A stretch of 63,204 bases of DNA from Sulfurimonas sp. RIFCSPLOWO2_12_36_12 (GTDB taxonomy: Bacteria > Campylobacterota > Campylobacteria > Campylobacterales > Sulfurimonadaceae): the NCBI GenBank assembly GCA_001829675.1, contig MIBZ01000044.1:1-63204 (forward strand), written 5' to 3'. Below are positions 50,146 to 60,240 of the stretch, piece after piece (positions within the stretch are counted from its first letter, which is position 1; each line of letters starts with the position of its first letter). The notes under the pieces were generated by a model, which searched no databases, had not been told where the DNA came from, and saw only the letters and a program-made list of their open reading frames with translations. The position numbers and the translations under genes are program-made.

Positions 50146-51357
50146 TTAGTTAACCAAAAATTCTTTCTCTAGGGCAATCAAATCTTCAAACTCTTCGCGT
50201 CTTCGAATAAGCCTTGCTTCACCGCCTTTTATTGCCACTTCGGCGCTTCTTCCTCTTGTGTTGTAGTTACTGCCCATTCCAAAGCCGTAAGCTCCTGCGC
50301 TGTGAATTACAAGCAAATCATTATGCTCTAAGATAGGCAGTTGATAATTTTTTGCAAAAAAATCACCGCTCTCACAAACCGGACCGACTACATCTGCCTC
50401 GCTCGTCTGGGTTTTACTCTCTGTAATTGCCTCAATTCTGTGATACGCTTTATACAAACTAGGACGAAGAAGGTCATTCATAGCACCATCAACTACAACA
50501 AATCTTTTCGCGCCGTTTTGCTTCTCATATAATACTTTTGTTAAAAAATACCCGCCATTAGCAGTTAGAAATCTTCCAGGCTCACAAATAATCGTCAAGT
50601 CTAAACCTTTAAGCGTTCCTAAAATTGCCTGTGCATAATCATAAGGTTTTATAGTTACCTCATCTTTATACTTAACACCGAGTCCACCGCCGATATCAAA
50701 GAACTTTAGCTCTATTTTTATACTTGAGAGGGAGCGAACCAAATCAGCCACAATCTCGGCAGATTCATAAATCGGTTTAAGTTCAGTAAGCTGTGAACCT
50801 ATGTGAAAATGGATTCCGACGGGATCTAAATGCTCAGAGTTATTTGCGCGAATATACATTCTTTTAGCTGTATCAATTTCAACTCCAAACTTGTTGTCAT
50901 GAAGTCCTGTTGAAATATATGGATGGGTTAACGGATCAATATTTGGATTTACCCTTACGCTGATTCTGCATTTTGTCTTTAGCTCTTTGGCTATAAGCTC
51001 AACTCTTCCAAGTTCTGCTTCACTCTCAACATTTATATATAAAATATCTTTCTCTATTGCTTCTCTAATCTCATCATCACTTTTTCCTACACCGGAAAAA
51101 ATAATCTTATAACTCGGAATTCCGGCTAAAAAAGCGCGACGGACTTCGCCTATCGAAACACAGTCAGCTCCGCTTCCCAAAGTCGCAAAATGGTTAATAA
51201 TACTAAGATTTGAGTTTGATTTTATTGCAAATGCCATAATTGACTTTTTGCCTTTGAAAGCCTCTTTTAGCTCTTGATACTGAGAAGTCATATAGTCTAA
51301 ATCATATATATAGAGCGGAGTTTTATATGTAGCTGCTAGTTTTTTAAAATTTATCAT
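50146..51357 (-). CDS. lysA: Diaminopimelate decarboxylase
   Basis: A 403-residue PLP enzyme making L-lysine from meso-diaminopimelate. PLP lysine Lys46 is in MAFAIKSNSN; HFHIGSQLTEL, DIGGGLGV, CEPGRFLTANGG and VGPVCESGDFF with the catalytic cysteine follow. Length fits. It is followed by the HAD gene and preceded by lptG. Confidence 0.97.
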   Translation of the reverse strand: MINFKKLAATYKTPLYIYDLDYMTSQYQELKEAFKGKKSIMAFAIKSNSNLSIINHFATLGSGADCVSIGEVRRAFLAGIPSYKIIFSGVGKSDDEIREAIEKDILYINVESEAELGRVELIAKELKTKCRISVRVNPNIDPLTHPYISTGLHDNKFGVEIDTAKRMYIRANNSEHLDPVGIHFHIGSQLTELKPIYESAEIVADLVRSLSSIKIELKFFDIGGGLGVKYKDEVTIKPYDYAQAILGTLKGLDLTIICEPGRFLTANGGYFLTKVLYEKQNGAKRFVVVDGAMNDLLRPSLYKAYHRIEAITESKTQTSEADVVGPVCESGDFFAKNYQLPILEHNDLLVIHSAGAYGFGMGSNYNTRGRSAEVAIKGGEARLIRRREEFEDLIALEKEFLVN

Positions 51358-51420
51358 AAAAATCCTAAATATTTTTAGGGCATTTTATCCAAAAAGTACT
51401 TATTTTTTTGTTATAAAACC

Positions 51421-52491
51421 TCAAGTAGATAGACGATGCACTCTCCATTGTCTTATAGCGATTAAAAAAAGTACAAAAGTAGGAACTATTATGCCCAATT
51501 CGCTAGGTATTGTTTTATGGTTAGAGAGTTCAATCAGCGCAAAAAGAAATGCCCAGACCACAAGCGATAAGATAATCGCTCCAAAGCTAAATAGCGATAT
51601 GTTTAAGAATCTTACACTAACCGGAACGAAGAAGAATATAATAACAATTAAGCTAGGCACAAAAAATGGATATACAAATATTTTATACAGAGCGCTTTTT
51701 ACAACTGCCGTATTTATATTTTGTGCCTTTAAAAGAATATATGCGTCTATCGCATCTTTTATAGTAAAATTTACTTTGCCCTCATAAACCTGATCCAACA
51801 TTTTTGGTCTAAACCCTTGTAGAATCTCCAAGTTTTTCTGCTCACTCACTCTCATCCCCAAAGAGTTAAAACTTATATCATCAGGTTTCGTAATAATATC
51901 AGCCTTGTCTATATGCCATGCATCATTTCTATATGCTGCTTTTGTGGCAACCAAAATCTCTTTTAATGAGTTGTTGGCAAAACTAAAAACTCGTATATTT
52001 TCAGCACTCTCTTGCAGAGGCAACAATCTTGAAAAATAGACAAATTTATCTTTGTATGTAAAAAACAGATCTCGTGTAGGACTTAAATATTGTGCATTTT
52101 TGCGAATGTTTTTTGCAAATTCATCAGCTCTGGCGAAATTTGATATTGAGTGTAAAAAGATGAATATAATAACAATAGCGCTTGACACAACAACAAATGG
52201 TTTGAGAATATCAGCCCTTGAATAGCCAAGAGAGTAAAATGAGACTAGCGCATTTGAGCGAATTAAAAATAATTTTGTACTTATCATAGCAAATACAAGC
52301 GAAAGCGGCAGCAGCATATCAACAGCATAAAATGTTTTATAAACTACATATATAAGAAGTAAATTTGCAGAAATATCGAGCTTTTCTGTACTTCCCATAT
52401 AGTCAAATCCGACTAAAAACATGACTAATGCCAATAAAATAATAAAAAAATATCTTATGTAATGAAAAGAGATATATTTAAAAGCTAGCAT
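51421..52491 (-). CDS. LptF/LptG-family lipopolysaccharide export permease
   Basis: A 356-residue inner-membrane protein with two helices near the start (about 7-55), one near 94-113, a large periplasmic domain, and three C-terminal helices (about 260-350). This is the YjgP/YjgQ arrangement in the LptBFG transporter. The ATG at 52491 is chosen because AGAAGGA (minus strand, 52498-52504) precedes it by 6 bases; an ATG 5 codons upstream has no such site. It sits between pth and lysA. Confidence 0.85.
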   Translation of the reverse strand: MLAFKYISFHYIRYFFIILLALVMFLVGFDYMGSTEKLDISANLLLIYVVYKTFYAVDMLLPLSLVFAMISTKLFLIRSNALVSFYSLGYSRADILKPFVVVSSAIVIIFIFLHSISNFARADEFAKNIRKNAQYLSPTRDLFFTYKDKFVYFSRLLPLQESAENIRVFSFANNSLKEILVATKAAYRNDAWHIDKADIITKPDDISFNSLGMRVSEQKNLEILQGFRPKMLDQVYEGKVNFTIKDAIDAYILLKAQNINTAVVKSALYKIFVYPFFVPSLIVIIFFFVPVSVRFLNISLFSFGAIILSLVVWAFLFALIELSNHKTIPSELGIIVPTFVLFLIAIRQWRVHRLST

Positions 52492-52529
52492 ATCTATCCT
52501 TCTCATATAATAACGAACAAAGTTCAGCG

Positions 52530-53087
52530 CTATTTTAGCTGAAATTTTTTAATTGTATATTTAGAGCTGACATCTTCTAGTGAGTTGCCTAGCAAATACT
52601 CAACCGCTTCACATGCAAAAGAGACCCACTCTTTTAGATGCTTTTGCTCATCTTCGTTAAAGTTGCTTAATACATAGGATGCGACTTCGCCCTTATGTTC
52701 TGGCTTGCCTATTCCCATTCTAACTCTAATGTACTCTTTTGAGATATTCTCATCTGTTGATTTAAGCCCGTTGTGCCCACCGTGACCACCGCCTTTTTTG
52801 AAGCGAAGCGTACCAAATGGCAAATCCAAATCATCATGTATTACAACTACTTCATCAATCTTATAAAACTTTTTAACTGCCAAAATTGAAGTGCCGGAAA
52901 GGTTCATAAAAGTAAGCGGTTTTAATAAAAAATGGTTTGAAAATTTGAAAAGTTCACCGTTAAATGATGAAGATGAGAGTTTTTGAGCGTTTTGCCGTCT
53001 TAGAAGCTCGTCAATAACCATAAAACCTATATTATGACGAGTCTGCTCATAACTCGGGCCAGGATTACCTAGACCGACTATTAGCAT
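52530..53087 (-). CDS. pth: Peptidyl-tRNA hydrolase
   Basis: A 185-residue enzyme freeing tRNA from stalled peptidyl-tRNA. VGLGNPGPSYEQTRHNIGFM carries catalytic His19; KPLTFMNLSG, VIHDDLDLPFG and GGHGGHNGLKS are the conserved blocks. It starts 2 bases after rplY, with which it shares a transcript, as in most Campylobacterota. Confidence 0.97.
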   Translation of the reverse strand: MLIVGLGNPGPSYEQTRHNIGFMVIDELLRRQNAQKLSSSSFNGELFKFSNHFLLKPLTFMNLSGTSILAVKKFYKIDEVVVIHDDLDLPFGTLRFKKGGGHGGHNGLKSTDENISKEYIRVRMGIGKPEHKGEVASYVLSNFNEDEQKHLKEWVSFACEAVEYLLGNSLEDVSSKYTIKKFQLK

Positions 53088-53089
53088 AA

Positions 53090-53626
53090 TTACTTAGCTT
53101 TGATTATGCTTAGTACAGATACGCGATCAGCATCTGTGAATGTAACATTTTCAACTTTTGCTATATCACGAAGAAGTTTCGAATCACCAACATCCATTTT
53201 AGTAACATCAACAATAATGCTGCTTGGAAGATTTTCAATAGTAGCTTTTACTCTTAAACGAGGTTTTGAGATATGTATAAGACCTTTGTTTTTAAGACCA
53301 ATTGCATCACCTTGCGTTACAACCGGAACATGATAGTGTGTTAAAACACCTGGTTGTGCTACCATTAAATCAACATGTAAAAGTTTAGCTGTTAACGGAT
53401 GTGCTTCATATGATTGAACAACAACATTCATCACTTTTCCGCCAACCGATACAGGGAATGCTAAAGTCTCTTTGTTACGAACAGTACGGATATACTCATT
53501 GTCTTTAAATGCGGCGTGAATATTTTCAAGCCCTTTTCCGTAAATGTTCGCAATTAGATAACCATCGCGGCGAAGCGCTTTTGTGCCTTTTTTGCCAATA
53601 CTCTCTCTAATAATGCCTTCTAACAT
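53090..53626 (-). CDS. rplY: Ribosomal protein bL25 (Ctc form)
   Basis: A 178-residue 5S rRNA-binding protein with an N-terminal L25 domain ([33 protein letters not shown]) and the C-terminal Ctc/TL5 extension (from about residue 95). AAGGAT precedes the ATG. It leads the pth-lptG-lysA-HAD-pheA-hisC-fli-dxs run, which is on one strand with no gap over 65 bases. Confidence 0.95.
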   Translation of the reverse strand: MLEGIIRESIGKKGTKALRRDGYLIANIYGKGLENIHAAFKDNEYIRTVRNKETLAFPVSVGGKVMNVVVQSYEAHPLTAKLLHVDLMVAQPGVLTHYHVPVVTQGDAIGLKNKGLIHISKPRLRVKATIENLPSSIIVDVTKMDVGDSKLLRDIAKVENVTFTDADRVSVLSIIKAK

Positions 53627-53692
53627 ATTAAATCCTTAATAAAAAATGTTTGGAATTATACCTCTTTAAGCTTTAATTGCAGTTAAAAGAGA

Positions 53693-54892
53693 CTATTTCA
53701 AATCAAAAACATCCTCATCGGCAACTTTTTGATATTTTTCTTTTTTCTCAGCTATATTTGTATAATCAGCCGGCTTGGAAGTATTTAATCCATTCATTTT
53801 TAGTTCTAAGTCAGCTGCACTTGTTGCATAATCCTTTGCTTTCTCTTTTGTAATAATTCCTTCATTGTATATATCCAAAATATGTTGGTCAAAGCTTTGC
53901 GATTTATAGTGCTCTCGACCTTTTTCTATCGCCTCGCGAATCTCATAATCTCGATTCTCCAAGATTAGCTTCTCGATTGTAGGAGTCTTCACAAGTATCT
54001 CCATTGCCGCAACTCGCCTATCATCTATTGTTGGGATTAGCCTTTGAGAAACAACCCCTTTTAAAACTCCTGCAAGTGATAGACGAACGCGATTTTGCTC
54101 CTCATTAGGAAATATTGCAATAATACGATTTATTGTCTCTTTCGCATCTATAGTGTGCAGAGTTGAAAAAACCAAGTGTCCGGTATCTGCCGCATGAAGT
54201 GCAAGTTCAATTGTTTCACGGTCTCTCATCTCACCTACAAGTATAATATCAGGGTCCTCGCGCAGAGCAGCTCTAAGAGCTCTGTCAAAAGAGAGTGTGT
54301 CTTGCCCGACTGAGCGCTGATTTATGATACATCCCCTATCTTTATGAACGAATTCAATAGGATCTTCAATAGTTATAATATGCTTTTTTTGCGTTGTGTT
54401 AATCTCATGTATCATAGCCGCAAGCGTTGTTGATTTACCGCTACCCGTCGTTCCGGTTACCAATATAAGTCCGCGTGACTCTTTTGTAAAGGTTCTTATG
54501 GTTTCTGGAAAATTCATCTGATCAATAGTCGGAATAGTCATAGGAATAACACGAAACACGAAAGACGGACCGTCTGTTTGAAAGAAAATATTTACACGAA
54601 AACGGTTTCGTTCATCAAATTGGTAAACTAAGTCGACCTCTTTATTTTCTACCAACTCCGCATATCTGCCTCTAAGTATCTCTTTTGCCAAACTCATAGC
54701 ATCATCGTAAGAGAATATACTTCCCGAAAACGGAACTATAGTTCCATTAATTCTAGCTCTGATTACCCCGTTGGATTTGACATGCAAGTCACTTCCGCCG
54801 TTTTCAATAAGCTTTTTAAGATACTCTCTAATCTTTTTTATCTGCTCAAATGTTAATTGACTAATATCTACTTCATTTCTATTTTCGCTCAT
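53693..54892 (-). CDS. pilT: PilT-like twitching ATPase
   Basis: A 399-residue type IV pilus retraction-type ATPase. Walker A GTTGSGKST is at residues 147-155; ASP and HIS boxes follow (IEDPIEFVH, LVGEMRDRETIELALHAADTGHLVFSTLHT). The C-terminal AIRNLI-type motif is replaced by YEIREAIEKGREH, and about 35 extra residues end the protein. No pilin or other pil gene is in the window. It overlaps tal by 4 bases. Confidence 0.9.
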   Translation of the reverse strand: MSENRNEVDISQLTFEQIKKIREYLKKLIENGGSDLHVKSNGVIRARINGTIVPFSGSIFSYDDAMSLAKEILRGRYAELVENKEVDLVYQFDERNRFRVNIFFQTDGPSFVFRVIPMTIPTIDQMNFPETIRTFTKESRGLILVTGTTGSGKSTTLAAMIHEINTTQKKHIITIEDPIEFVHKDRGCIINQRSVGQDTLSFDRALRAALREDPDIILVGEMRDRETIELALHAADTGHLVFSTLHTIDAKETINRIIAIFPNEEQNRVRLSLAGVLKGVVSQRLIPTIDDRRVAAMEILVKTPTIEKLILENRDYEIREAIEKGREHYKSQSFDQHILDIYNEGIITKEKAKDYATSAADLELKMNGLNTSKPADYTNIAEKKEKYQKVADEDVFDLK

Positions 54893-55869
54893 AATGACTC
54901 CAATATATCTTTAAATGCGTCTTTAAAAGATTTTAATCCGTCAGATATTTGCTTATCTAAAACGGCGTTAAAATCTATGCCTAAGCTCTTTATTTTTTCA
55001 AAGTGTCCTTCTATAATTTGAGTTGAAATTGGCAAAGCACTCTCCTTCTTTGGATTTAAATGAAACGCTTTTATGGTGTCCACCGGGGCTGTGTTTACGC
55101 TATTATACGCTAAAAGCTTCTCTATGTAGTAGTGAGGCGGCAGTGAATCATCTTTTACGCCTGTACTTGCAAAAAGTGTCCTGCACCCTTTAACACCCAT
55201 CTTTTGAACTTCTGCATATATATTTGCGCTATTATATATTCCGCTAAGCGCCACATCAACGCCATTTTTAGCCAACACTTCATCTAAAGCTCTATCTATT
55301 CTGCTTACAAAAACGCTTATGACCGTATCGACCTCTCCAGCGTTTTTTGCCGCACCCTCTCTGAACGCTTCAGCACATAAAACAGCCTGCTCTTTTTTAA
55401 ATATAAGTGTTGCATTTACGGGAATTCCATTTGAAACAAGCTCGCGCATGGCTACATATCCGGCATTCGTTGCAGGAACTTTTATCATTACATTTTTTCG
55501 GCCTATTGTTTCAAAAAGTCTTTTTCCCTCAGCAATAGTTGCCATAGCATCATCACAAAGATATGGGTCAACCTCTATGCTTACATACCCATCATCACCC
55601 GCGTCATAAAGCGGCTTTAATATGTCTGCTGCTTTTTGTATATCATATATTGCGAGAGCCTCATATTTCTCTTTTGGAGTTAAAGAAGCAAGCGTGGACA
55701 ACTGCTCCTTATAAGCATCTGAACTTAGTATCGCATTTTTAAAGATTGCAGGGTTAGAAGTTGCACCGTTGATTATTCCCTGCTCTATCAACTCCTTAAA
55801 CTCGTTATCTAAGTAGTTTCTCTCGATAAAATCTGCCCACAGCGAGAACTTCAAATCTTTTAAATACAT
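54889..55869 (-). CDS. tal: Transaldolase
   Basis: A 326-residue pentose phosphate enzyme moving a dihydroxyacetone unit. The Schiff-base lysine is Lys130 in NVMIKVPAT; GATSNPAIF, VSIEVDPYL and NATLIFKKEQA are further markers of the long transaldolase subfamily. It overlaps the pilT gene by 4 bases, an unusual functional pairing but translationally coupled. Confidence 0.95.
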   Translation of the reverse strand: MYLKDLKFSLWADFIERNYLDNEFKELIEQGIINGATSNPAIFKNAILSSDAYKEQLSTLASLTPKEKYEALAIYDIQKAADILKPLYDAGDDGYVSIEVDPYLCDDAMATIAEGKRLFETIGRKNVMIKVPATNAGYVAMRELVSNGIPVNATLIFKKEQAVLCAEAFREGAAKNAGEVDTVISVFVSRIDRALDEVLAKNGVDVALSGIYNSANIYAEVQKMGVKGCRTLFASTGVKDDSLPPHYYIEKLLAYNSVNTAPVDTIKAFHLNPKKESALPISTQIIEGHFEKIKSLGIDFNAVLDKQISDGLKSFKDAFKDILESL

Positions 55870-55931
55870 GCATTAACCTTAGTTGTTTTGATAAATTATA
55901 TCTCAAAAATTCTCAATTTTTTTTAAACTCT

Positions 55932-57353
55932 CTACAAAAGAGTATTTTTATTGCCTAATGTAATATTTTTAGGAATCTTTATAATAAATATAGCTCCGCC
56001 GTTAGCATTTACTACATCAATCTCGCCGCCAAACTGCTTCTCTATAATCATTTTGCTCATATATAATCCAAGTCCGGTTCCATTTTTACCTTTTGTACTA
56101 AAATATGGCTCAAAAAGATGCGGCAGGTTTTCACTCTTTATACCGCCCGCATTGTCTTCAATATAAATTAAAACTTTTTCTCCGACTGCTTTAACATTTA
56201 GCGTAATAGATGGATTTTTTGTTTTTGTTTCAACATGCGCATCTATTGCGTTGTTCAATATGTTTAAAATCACTTGAATAAGCTCATTTATATATGTAGT
56301 GACATTAATATCAGCAATATTATTGATTGATATTTTTACTCCTCTATCCTGCACCCTTGATATGGCAAAATTGACCGCTCTTTGAAGTAAATCATGAATT
56401 TCAATCCCCAATATCTCTTTATTTGGGTGAAAATATGCTTGAAAATCATCAATAGTATCAGATAAATAGACAATAGTATCGCTTATATTGCTTAACGCAT
56501 CATCGATATCTTCACTATTTCTATCTTTACCAAGCAGTTGTTTGAACTGCAAGTTGGCTATTTGAAGCGTTATGGTAGAGAGAGGCTGTCTCCATTGATG
56601 GGCTATCATACTTATCATCTCGCCCATTACAGCTTGTTTTGATTGTGCTTCTAAAATTTGGTCTTTACTCCTTAACTCTTCTAACTTTTGCTCAACCTTA
56701 AGCTCTAACGATTCATTTAGCTTGATTAGTTCTGTTGTTTTATCTTTTACCTGTTTTTCAAGCTCTTTATTAAAATTGCGCAGCATATTTTGCTTTTCTA
56801 AAATAATACATCTTGCTTCATCAATTTTTCTTTGATAAAAATATATGATTATGCTAACTATGACTAAAACAAACGAGATATATGTGACTTGATACATGGA
56901 GTATTTTGTTTCTAAAAAAGTTTGTAGCGGTGCAATCATAAGCATAAAAAGAATAAATACAAGCCAATATACGGCATGCACCGTCTTTTGAAAATAAAGA
57001 AGTATAATTGGATAAGTAAATATCCAAAGATGTTTCAAGTCGCTTGGTTCTCCTACATAGATAAGAAAGAGAAACAAAAATGTGTACTGAAGAGTCATTG
57101 TTATGGCAAAAAATTCAAAAAATTGGCGATATCTTCTTAACGCAAAAAACATAATAAAATTCATACATAAAAGCGTTAACTCTATCGGTATAAAGCCCGA
57201 AATGCCTCTTGTATAGTTTCCAATGATTCCATAAATCAATCCGCAGGCAGAGAGCAAGATGCCGATATTTACCATTTGGTATCTGTTTTTTAAATCCTGT
57301 TGTGAATCGTCAAACATCAATCCGCTTGTAAAAAAACCATCTAGTTTAAACAT
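55932..57353 (-). CDS. Membrane histidine kinase with N-terminal six-TM sensor
   Basis: A 473-residue sensor kinase. Six hydrophobic segments occupy about residues 27-172, without a periplasmic domain, so the signal is probably within the membrane. A coiled coil (about 190-240) leads to the HisKA-like segment MIAHQWRQPLSTITLQIANL with phosphoacceptor His252, the form common in this phylum. The ATPase has NILNNAIDAH, DNAGGI and GTGLGLYMS. No response regulator is adjacent. Confidence 0.88.
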   Translation of the reverse strand: MFKLDGFFTSGLMFDDSQQDLKNRYQMVNIGILLSACGLIYGIIGNYTRGISGFIPIELTLLCMNFIMFFALRRYRQFFEFFAITMTLQYTFLFLFLIYVGEPSDLKHLWIFTYPIILLYFQKTVHAVYWLVFILFMLMIAPLQTFLETKYSMYQVTYISFVLVIVSIIIYFYQRKIDEARCIILEKQNMLRNFNKELEKQVKDKTTELIKLNESLELKVEQKLEELRSKDQILEAQSKQAVMGEMISMIAHQWRQPLSTITLQIANLQFKQLLGKDRNSEDIDDALSNISDTIVYLSDTIDDFQAYFHPNKEILGIEIHDLLQRAVNFAISRVQDRGVKISINNIADINVTTYINELIQVILNILNNAIDAHVETKTKNPSITLNVKAVGEKVLIYIEDNAGGIKSENLPHLFEPYFSTKGKNGTGLGLYMSKMIIEKQFGGEIDVVNANGGAIFIIKIPKNITLGNKNTLL

Positions 57354-57364
57354 TGAAACCTCTT

Positions 57365-58303
57365 TTATGGTAGATAAACTTTATCTAAAAGTTCATTATA
57401 TTCACTTTTGACATCACTGTCTAGAGTTATGCCCCCGCCACTTTTATACATGTACCCGTTTTTAGTTTTTTCAATAAATCTTATCATAACCGCACTATCT
57501 AGCGCCTTGCCGTCATACACACCAAAAACTCCGCTAAAAAATCCGCGTTCATAGCCTTCAACTTTCTCAATTATATCCAGTGTGCTTTTTTTTGGAGCAC
57601 CGCTTATGCTTCCTGCCGGAAGAAGTGCGCTTAAAACATCTCCTATTTTAGAGTGCCAATCATCTTCCAAATCACCGCTTATATGAGAACTTACATGAAG
57701 AAGTTTTTTTTTGCCCGCTTCTATCTCAGTAATATATCTAAACTTTTCAACTTTTACATTTTTTGCTACAATTGAGAGGTCGTTTCTCAGCAGGTCAACA
57801 ACCATAACATGTTCAGCCATCTCTTTTTTGTTACCCAAAATAGTCTCTTTTGCATTTGCTATTGATGCATCGATGGTCCCTTTCATAGGGTATGTACTGA
57901 TTTTTGACTCTTTAATCTGAATAAATTTCTCAGGAGAGAAGCAGACAAACTCATCTTTATATCTTAGTTTGTAATGAGCGTTGGCACACTCAAATATCTC
58001 TTTTAGGGTTAAGGATGTTTTTACAAGAGTTGGCTGTGTCAGATTTAAAAGATAGGTGTCACCGGCTTTTATCTTCTCTATGACATAGTCAAATTTTTTT
58101 TTATATTCGCTAAATAGGAGTGTCTGTTTCTCTAAAAAATCCAGATGTGTTTTAATGGGATAGTTTTCATCAATGCAAAATTCAACATTATTTGCATGCA
58201 GTTCATCAAGCGGAATAACTACTATATTTTGAGCCTTGAAGTCAGTTATAAAAAGAAACGGCTCTCTTTTTTTACCAAGAGAGTTTAAATCATCAAATGT
58301 CAT
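57365..58303 (-). CDS. pabB: Aminodeoxychorismate synthase component I
   Basis: A 312-residue chorismate-utilising enzyme for p-aminobenzoate and so folate synthesis. It lacks the N-terminal domain of longer PabB or TrpE. Conserved blocks are [60 protein letters not shown] and [12 protein letters not shown]. The PAPKK-type motif (SGAPKK) favours PabB over isochorismate synthase. No pabA or pabC nearby. It overlaps pyrB by 11 bases. Confidence 0.9.
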   Translation of the reverse strand: MTFDDLNSLGKKREPFLFITDFKAQNIVVIPLDELHANNVEFCIDENYPIKTHLDFLEKQTLLFSEYKKKFDYVIEKIKAGDTYLLNLTQPTLVKTSLTLKEIFECANAHYKLRYKDEFVCFSPEKFIQIKESKISTYPMKGTIDASIANAKETILGNKKEMAEHVMVVDLLRNDLSIVAKNVKVEKFRYITEIEAGKKKLLHVSSHISGDLEDDWHSKIGDVLSALLPAGSISGAPKKSTLDIIEKVEGYERGFFSGVFGVYDGKALDSAVMIRFIEKTKNGYMYKSGGGITLDSDVKSEYNELLDKVYLP

Positions 58304-59183
58304 TAATCAATTTTTTAAGCACTGCCATTCTAACCGCCACGCCGTTTGAAACCTGCTCTAAAACTTTGCATCTTTTATCTGCCAAAAGCTCATCACTAAT
58401 ATCTATATTTCTGTGAACTGGTCCTGGATGAAGCAAAACTATATCCCTCTCTCCAACAAGTTCCGCCGTTATGCAAAAATCACTCGCATAATCTTTGAGT
58501 GAGGCGTAAGTTTGAGATGAGTGTCTCTCTGTTTGGGTTCTTAAACTCATAATAACATCGACTTCATCAATTATTTCGTTTATATAGTGCGTTGTTCTTA
58601 AATTTGTTTTTGGCAAAAACTGCGGAGGAGCAACTAAAATAACCTCCATGCCGAATCTGCCAAGCAGCTCAATATTTGAGTTTGCAACCCTTGAGTTTTT
58701 TATATCCCCGACTATTGCTATTTTTTTTCCTTTTACATCTCCGAAATGCTCTTTTAAAGTATACAAATCAAGTAAAGATTGCGTCGGGTGGGCATGGGCA
58801 CCATCTCCGGCATTTATAATAGAAGCTCTTGTGTGGTTAGAGAGTATCTTTGGAACGCCGGAGTTTTGGTGTCTGACAATTATTGCATGTGGATTCATAG
58901 CATCCAAATTCATCGCGGTATCTACTAAAGTTTCACCTTTTTTGGTAGAGCTGTTTGCCACATCAAGATGAATAACTTCGGCACCAAGCCTTTTGGCCGC
59001 TATCTCAAAAGAGCTTCTGGTTCTTGTTGAGTTTTCAAAAAAGAGCGTAATAATGATTTTATCTTTTAAAATTTTATCAATTTCACTGCCCTCTTTTATT
59101 TTTACGCTAAAGAGCTTCGCATCTTTTAAAATAGCTTCTATCTCTGAAGTTGTAAAATCATCCGTACGAATTAAATGTTTCAT
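58293..59183 (-). CDS. pyrB: Aspartate carbamoyltransferase catalytic subunit
   Basis: A 296-residue enzyme joining carbamoyl phosphate and aspartate in pyrimidine synthesis. The carbamoyl-phosphate loop [12 protein letters not shown] and the later [25 protein letters not shown] and [13 protein letters not shown] are present. No regulatory subunit. TAGGGAAA precedes the ATG. It follows bioD after a hairpin-bearing gap of 49 bases. Confidence 0.97.
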   Translation of the reverse strand: MKHLIRTDDFTTSEIEAILKDAKLFSVKIKEGSEIDKILKDKIIITLFFENSTRTRSSFEIAAKRLGAEVIHLDVANSSTKKGETLVDTAMNLDAMNPHAIIVRHQNSGVPKILSNHTRASIINAGDGAHAHPTQSLLDLYTLKEHFGDVKGKKIAIVGDIKNSRVANSNIELLGRFGMEVILVAPPQFLPKTNLRTTHYINEIIDEVDVIMSLRTQTERHSSQTYASLKDYASDFCITAELVGERDIVLLHPGPVHRNIDISDELLADKRCKVLEQVSNGVAVRMAVLKKLINDI

Positions 59184-59201
59184 TTTTTCCCTAAGCTCGT
59201 C

Positions 59202-59222
59202 ATTCCGTACCTGATACGGAAT
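59202..59222. repeat. Inverted repeat between bioD and pyrB
   Basis: ATTCCGTA (59202-59209) and TACGGAAT (59215-59222) around CCTGA make a perfect 8-base stem, preceded by CGTC. No T-tract follows, so a terminator is less likely than a small mobile or structural repeat; similar ATTCC...GGAAT units are dispersed in other bacteria. Confidence 0.55.
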
Positions 59223-59232
59223 CTAATTCATT

Positions 59233-59880
59233 TCATAGATTATACAAGACATCACATATTTTTTCAATATCATTGCCTACTTTTAAGACCTCAAAACCTG
59301 TTTTTAAAAAATATGGCTCTGATATCTGTGAAAAATCATCATCACTCTCTTTGCAATTAAAGGCTACTGCATGTAATATATTTTTATCTTCAAGGGCTTT
59401 TTTACTAAGAAGTGTGTCATTTATACATCCTAATGAACAGTGCGTAACCAAAAGAGCAACAGCATTTAAATGTGAAATCAAATCTATCATCATATTCTTA
59501 TCATCAATAGGTACATAAAGTCCGCCCGCTCCCTCGATTATGACAATATCACAAGAAGCCTCCATCTCTTCAATCTTTATTTTGATTTTTTTTAAATCAA
59601 GCGGGATGTTGTTTGATGCCACAAACGGAGATGCTGCCAACTTATAAGTTATTGGAACAATATCTTCCGCCTCTAAAGACCATAGCTTTGGATTAAGCTC
59701 TTTTACGCACTCCAAAAGCTCATCTGCATCAGGTGCTAAACCATCAATTACGCCTGTTTCAATCGGTTTTATGACACCAACGCTAAAGCCGCGCGAAGCA
59801 AACTCTTTTAATAAAAGTTTTGTCGTATAAGTTTTGCCGATATTTGTATTTGTTGCGGTAACAAAAATTCGTTTCGTCAT
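59233..59880 (-). CDS. bioD: Dethiobiotin synthetase
   Basis: A 215-residue ATP-dependent carboxylase closing the ureido ring of dethiobiotin. Walker A is TATNTNIGKT at the N-terminus; VIKPIETG, IEGAGGLYVPID and ALLVTHCSLGCIN follow. I chose the ATG at 59880, preceded by AGAGGT (59885-59890), over an in-frame start 10 codons earlier. Other bio genes are elsewhere. Divergent from clpS. Confidence 0.93.
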   Translation of the reverse strand: MTKRIFVTATNTNIGKTYTTKLLLKEFASRGFSVGVIKPIETGVIDGLAPDADELLECVKELNPKLWSLEAEDIVPITYKLAASPFVASNNIPLDLKKIKIKIEEMEASCDIVIIEGAGGLYVPIDDKNMMIDLISHLNAVALLVTHCSLGCINDTLLSKKALEDKNILHAVAFNCKESDDDFSQISEPYFLKTGFEVLKVGNDIEKICDVLYNL

Positions 59881-59897
59881 AGTTACCTCTATTTTGT

Positions 59898-59903
59898 TAT
59901 AAT
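59898..59903 (+). promoter_or_regulatory. Extended -10 of the clpS-clpA-aat operon
   Basis: TGTTATAAT (TG plus TATAAT) 37 bases before the clpS ATG, in the 60-base region shared with bioD. Confidence 0.45.
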
Positions 59904-59940
59904 TTATCAATTGTTAAAAGTTAATTATTATAGGAAAATT

Positions 59941-60240
59941 ATGGCAACAAATGCAGAGTTAGAAACTATCAACGAGATATCACTCAAGTATCCTAAAAAA
60001 TATAAAGTATTGATTTTAAATGACGACTATACATCCATGGAGTTTGTTATAGATGTTTTAATGAGCATATTTCATAAAAGCTTTTTAGAGGCGGAAGCCA
60101 TAATGCTTGAAGTACACAAAAAAGAGAAAGGTGTTTGTGGAGTTTATACACATGAAATTGCAGAAACAAAAGTAATGCAGGTGCATAAAAAAGCCAGAGA
60201 CAGCGGTTTTCCGCTAAGAGCACAAATGGAGGAAGAGTAA
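59941..60240 (+). CDS. clpS: ClpS adaptor protein
   Basis: A 99-residue adaptor that binds N-terminal Leu, Phe, Tyr or Trp and delivers such proteins to ClpA. The core is ILNDDYTSMEFVIDVLMSIF with the amino-acid pocket, and VHKKEKGVCGVYTHEIAETK. The ATG at 59941 is preceded by TAGGAAAA; an upstream TTG at 59911 would overlap the promoter side and is unlikely. Its TAA overlaps the clpA ATG (TAATG). Confidence 0.94.
   Translation: MATNAELETINEISLKYPKKYKVLILNDDYTSMEFVIDVLMSIFHKSFLEAEAIMLEVHKKEKGVCGVYTHEIAETKVMQVHKKARDSGFPLRAQMEEE

Noticed and set aside
59881..59910. Ten-codon N-terminal extension of BioD
   Set aside because: The ATG at 59880 has AGAGGT upstream and puts the P-loop at the usual distance from the start.
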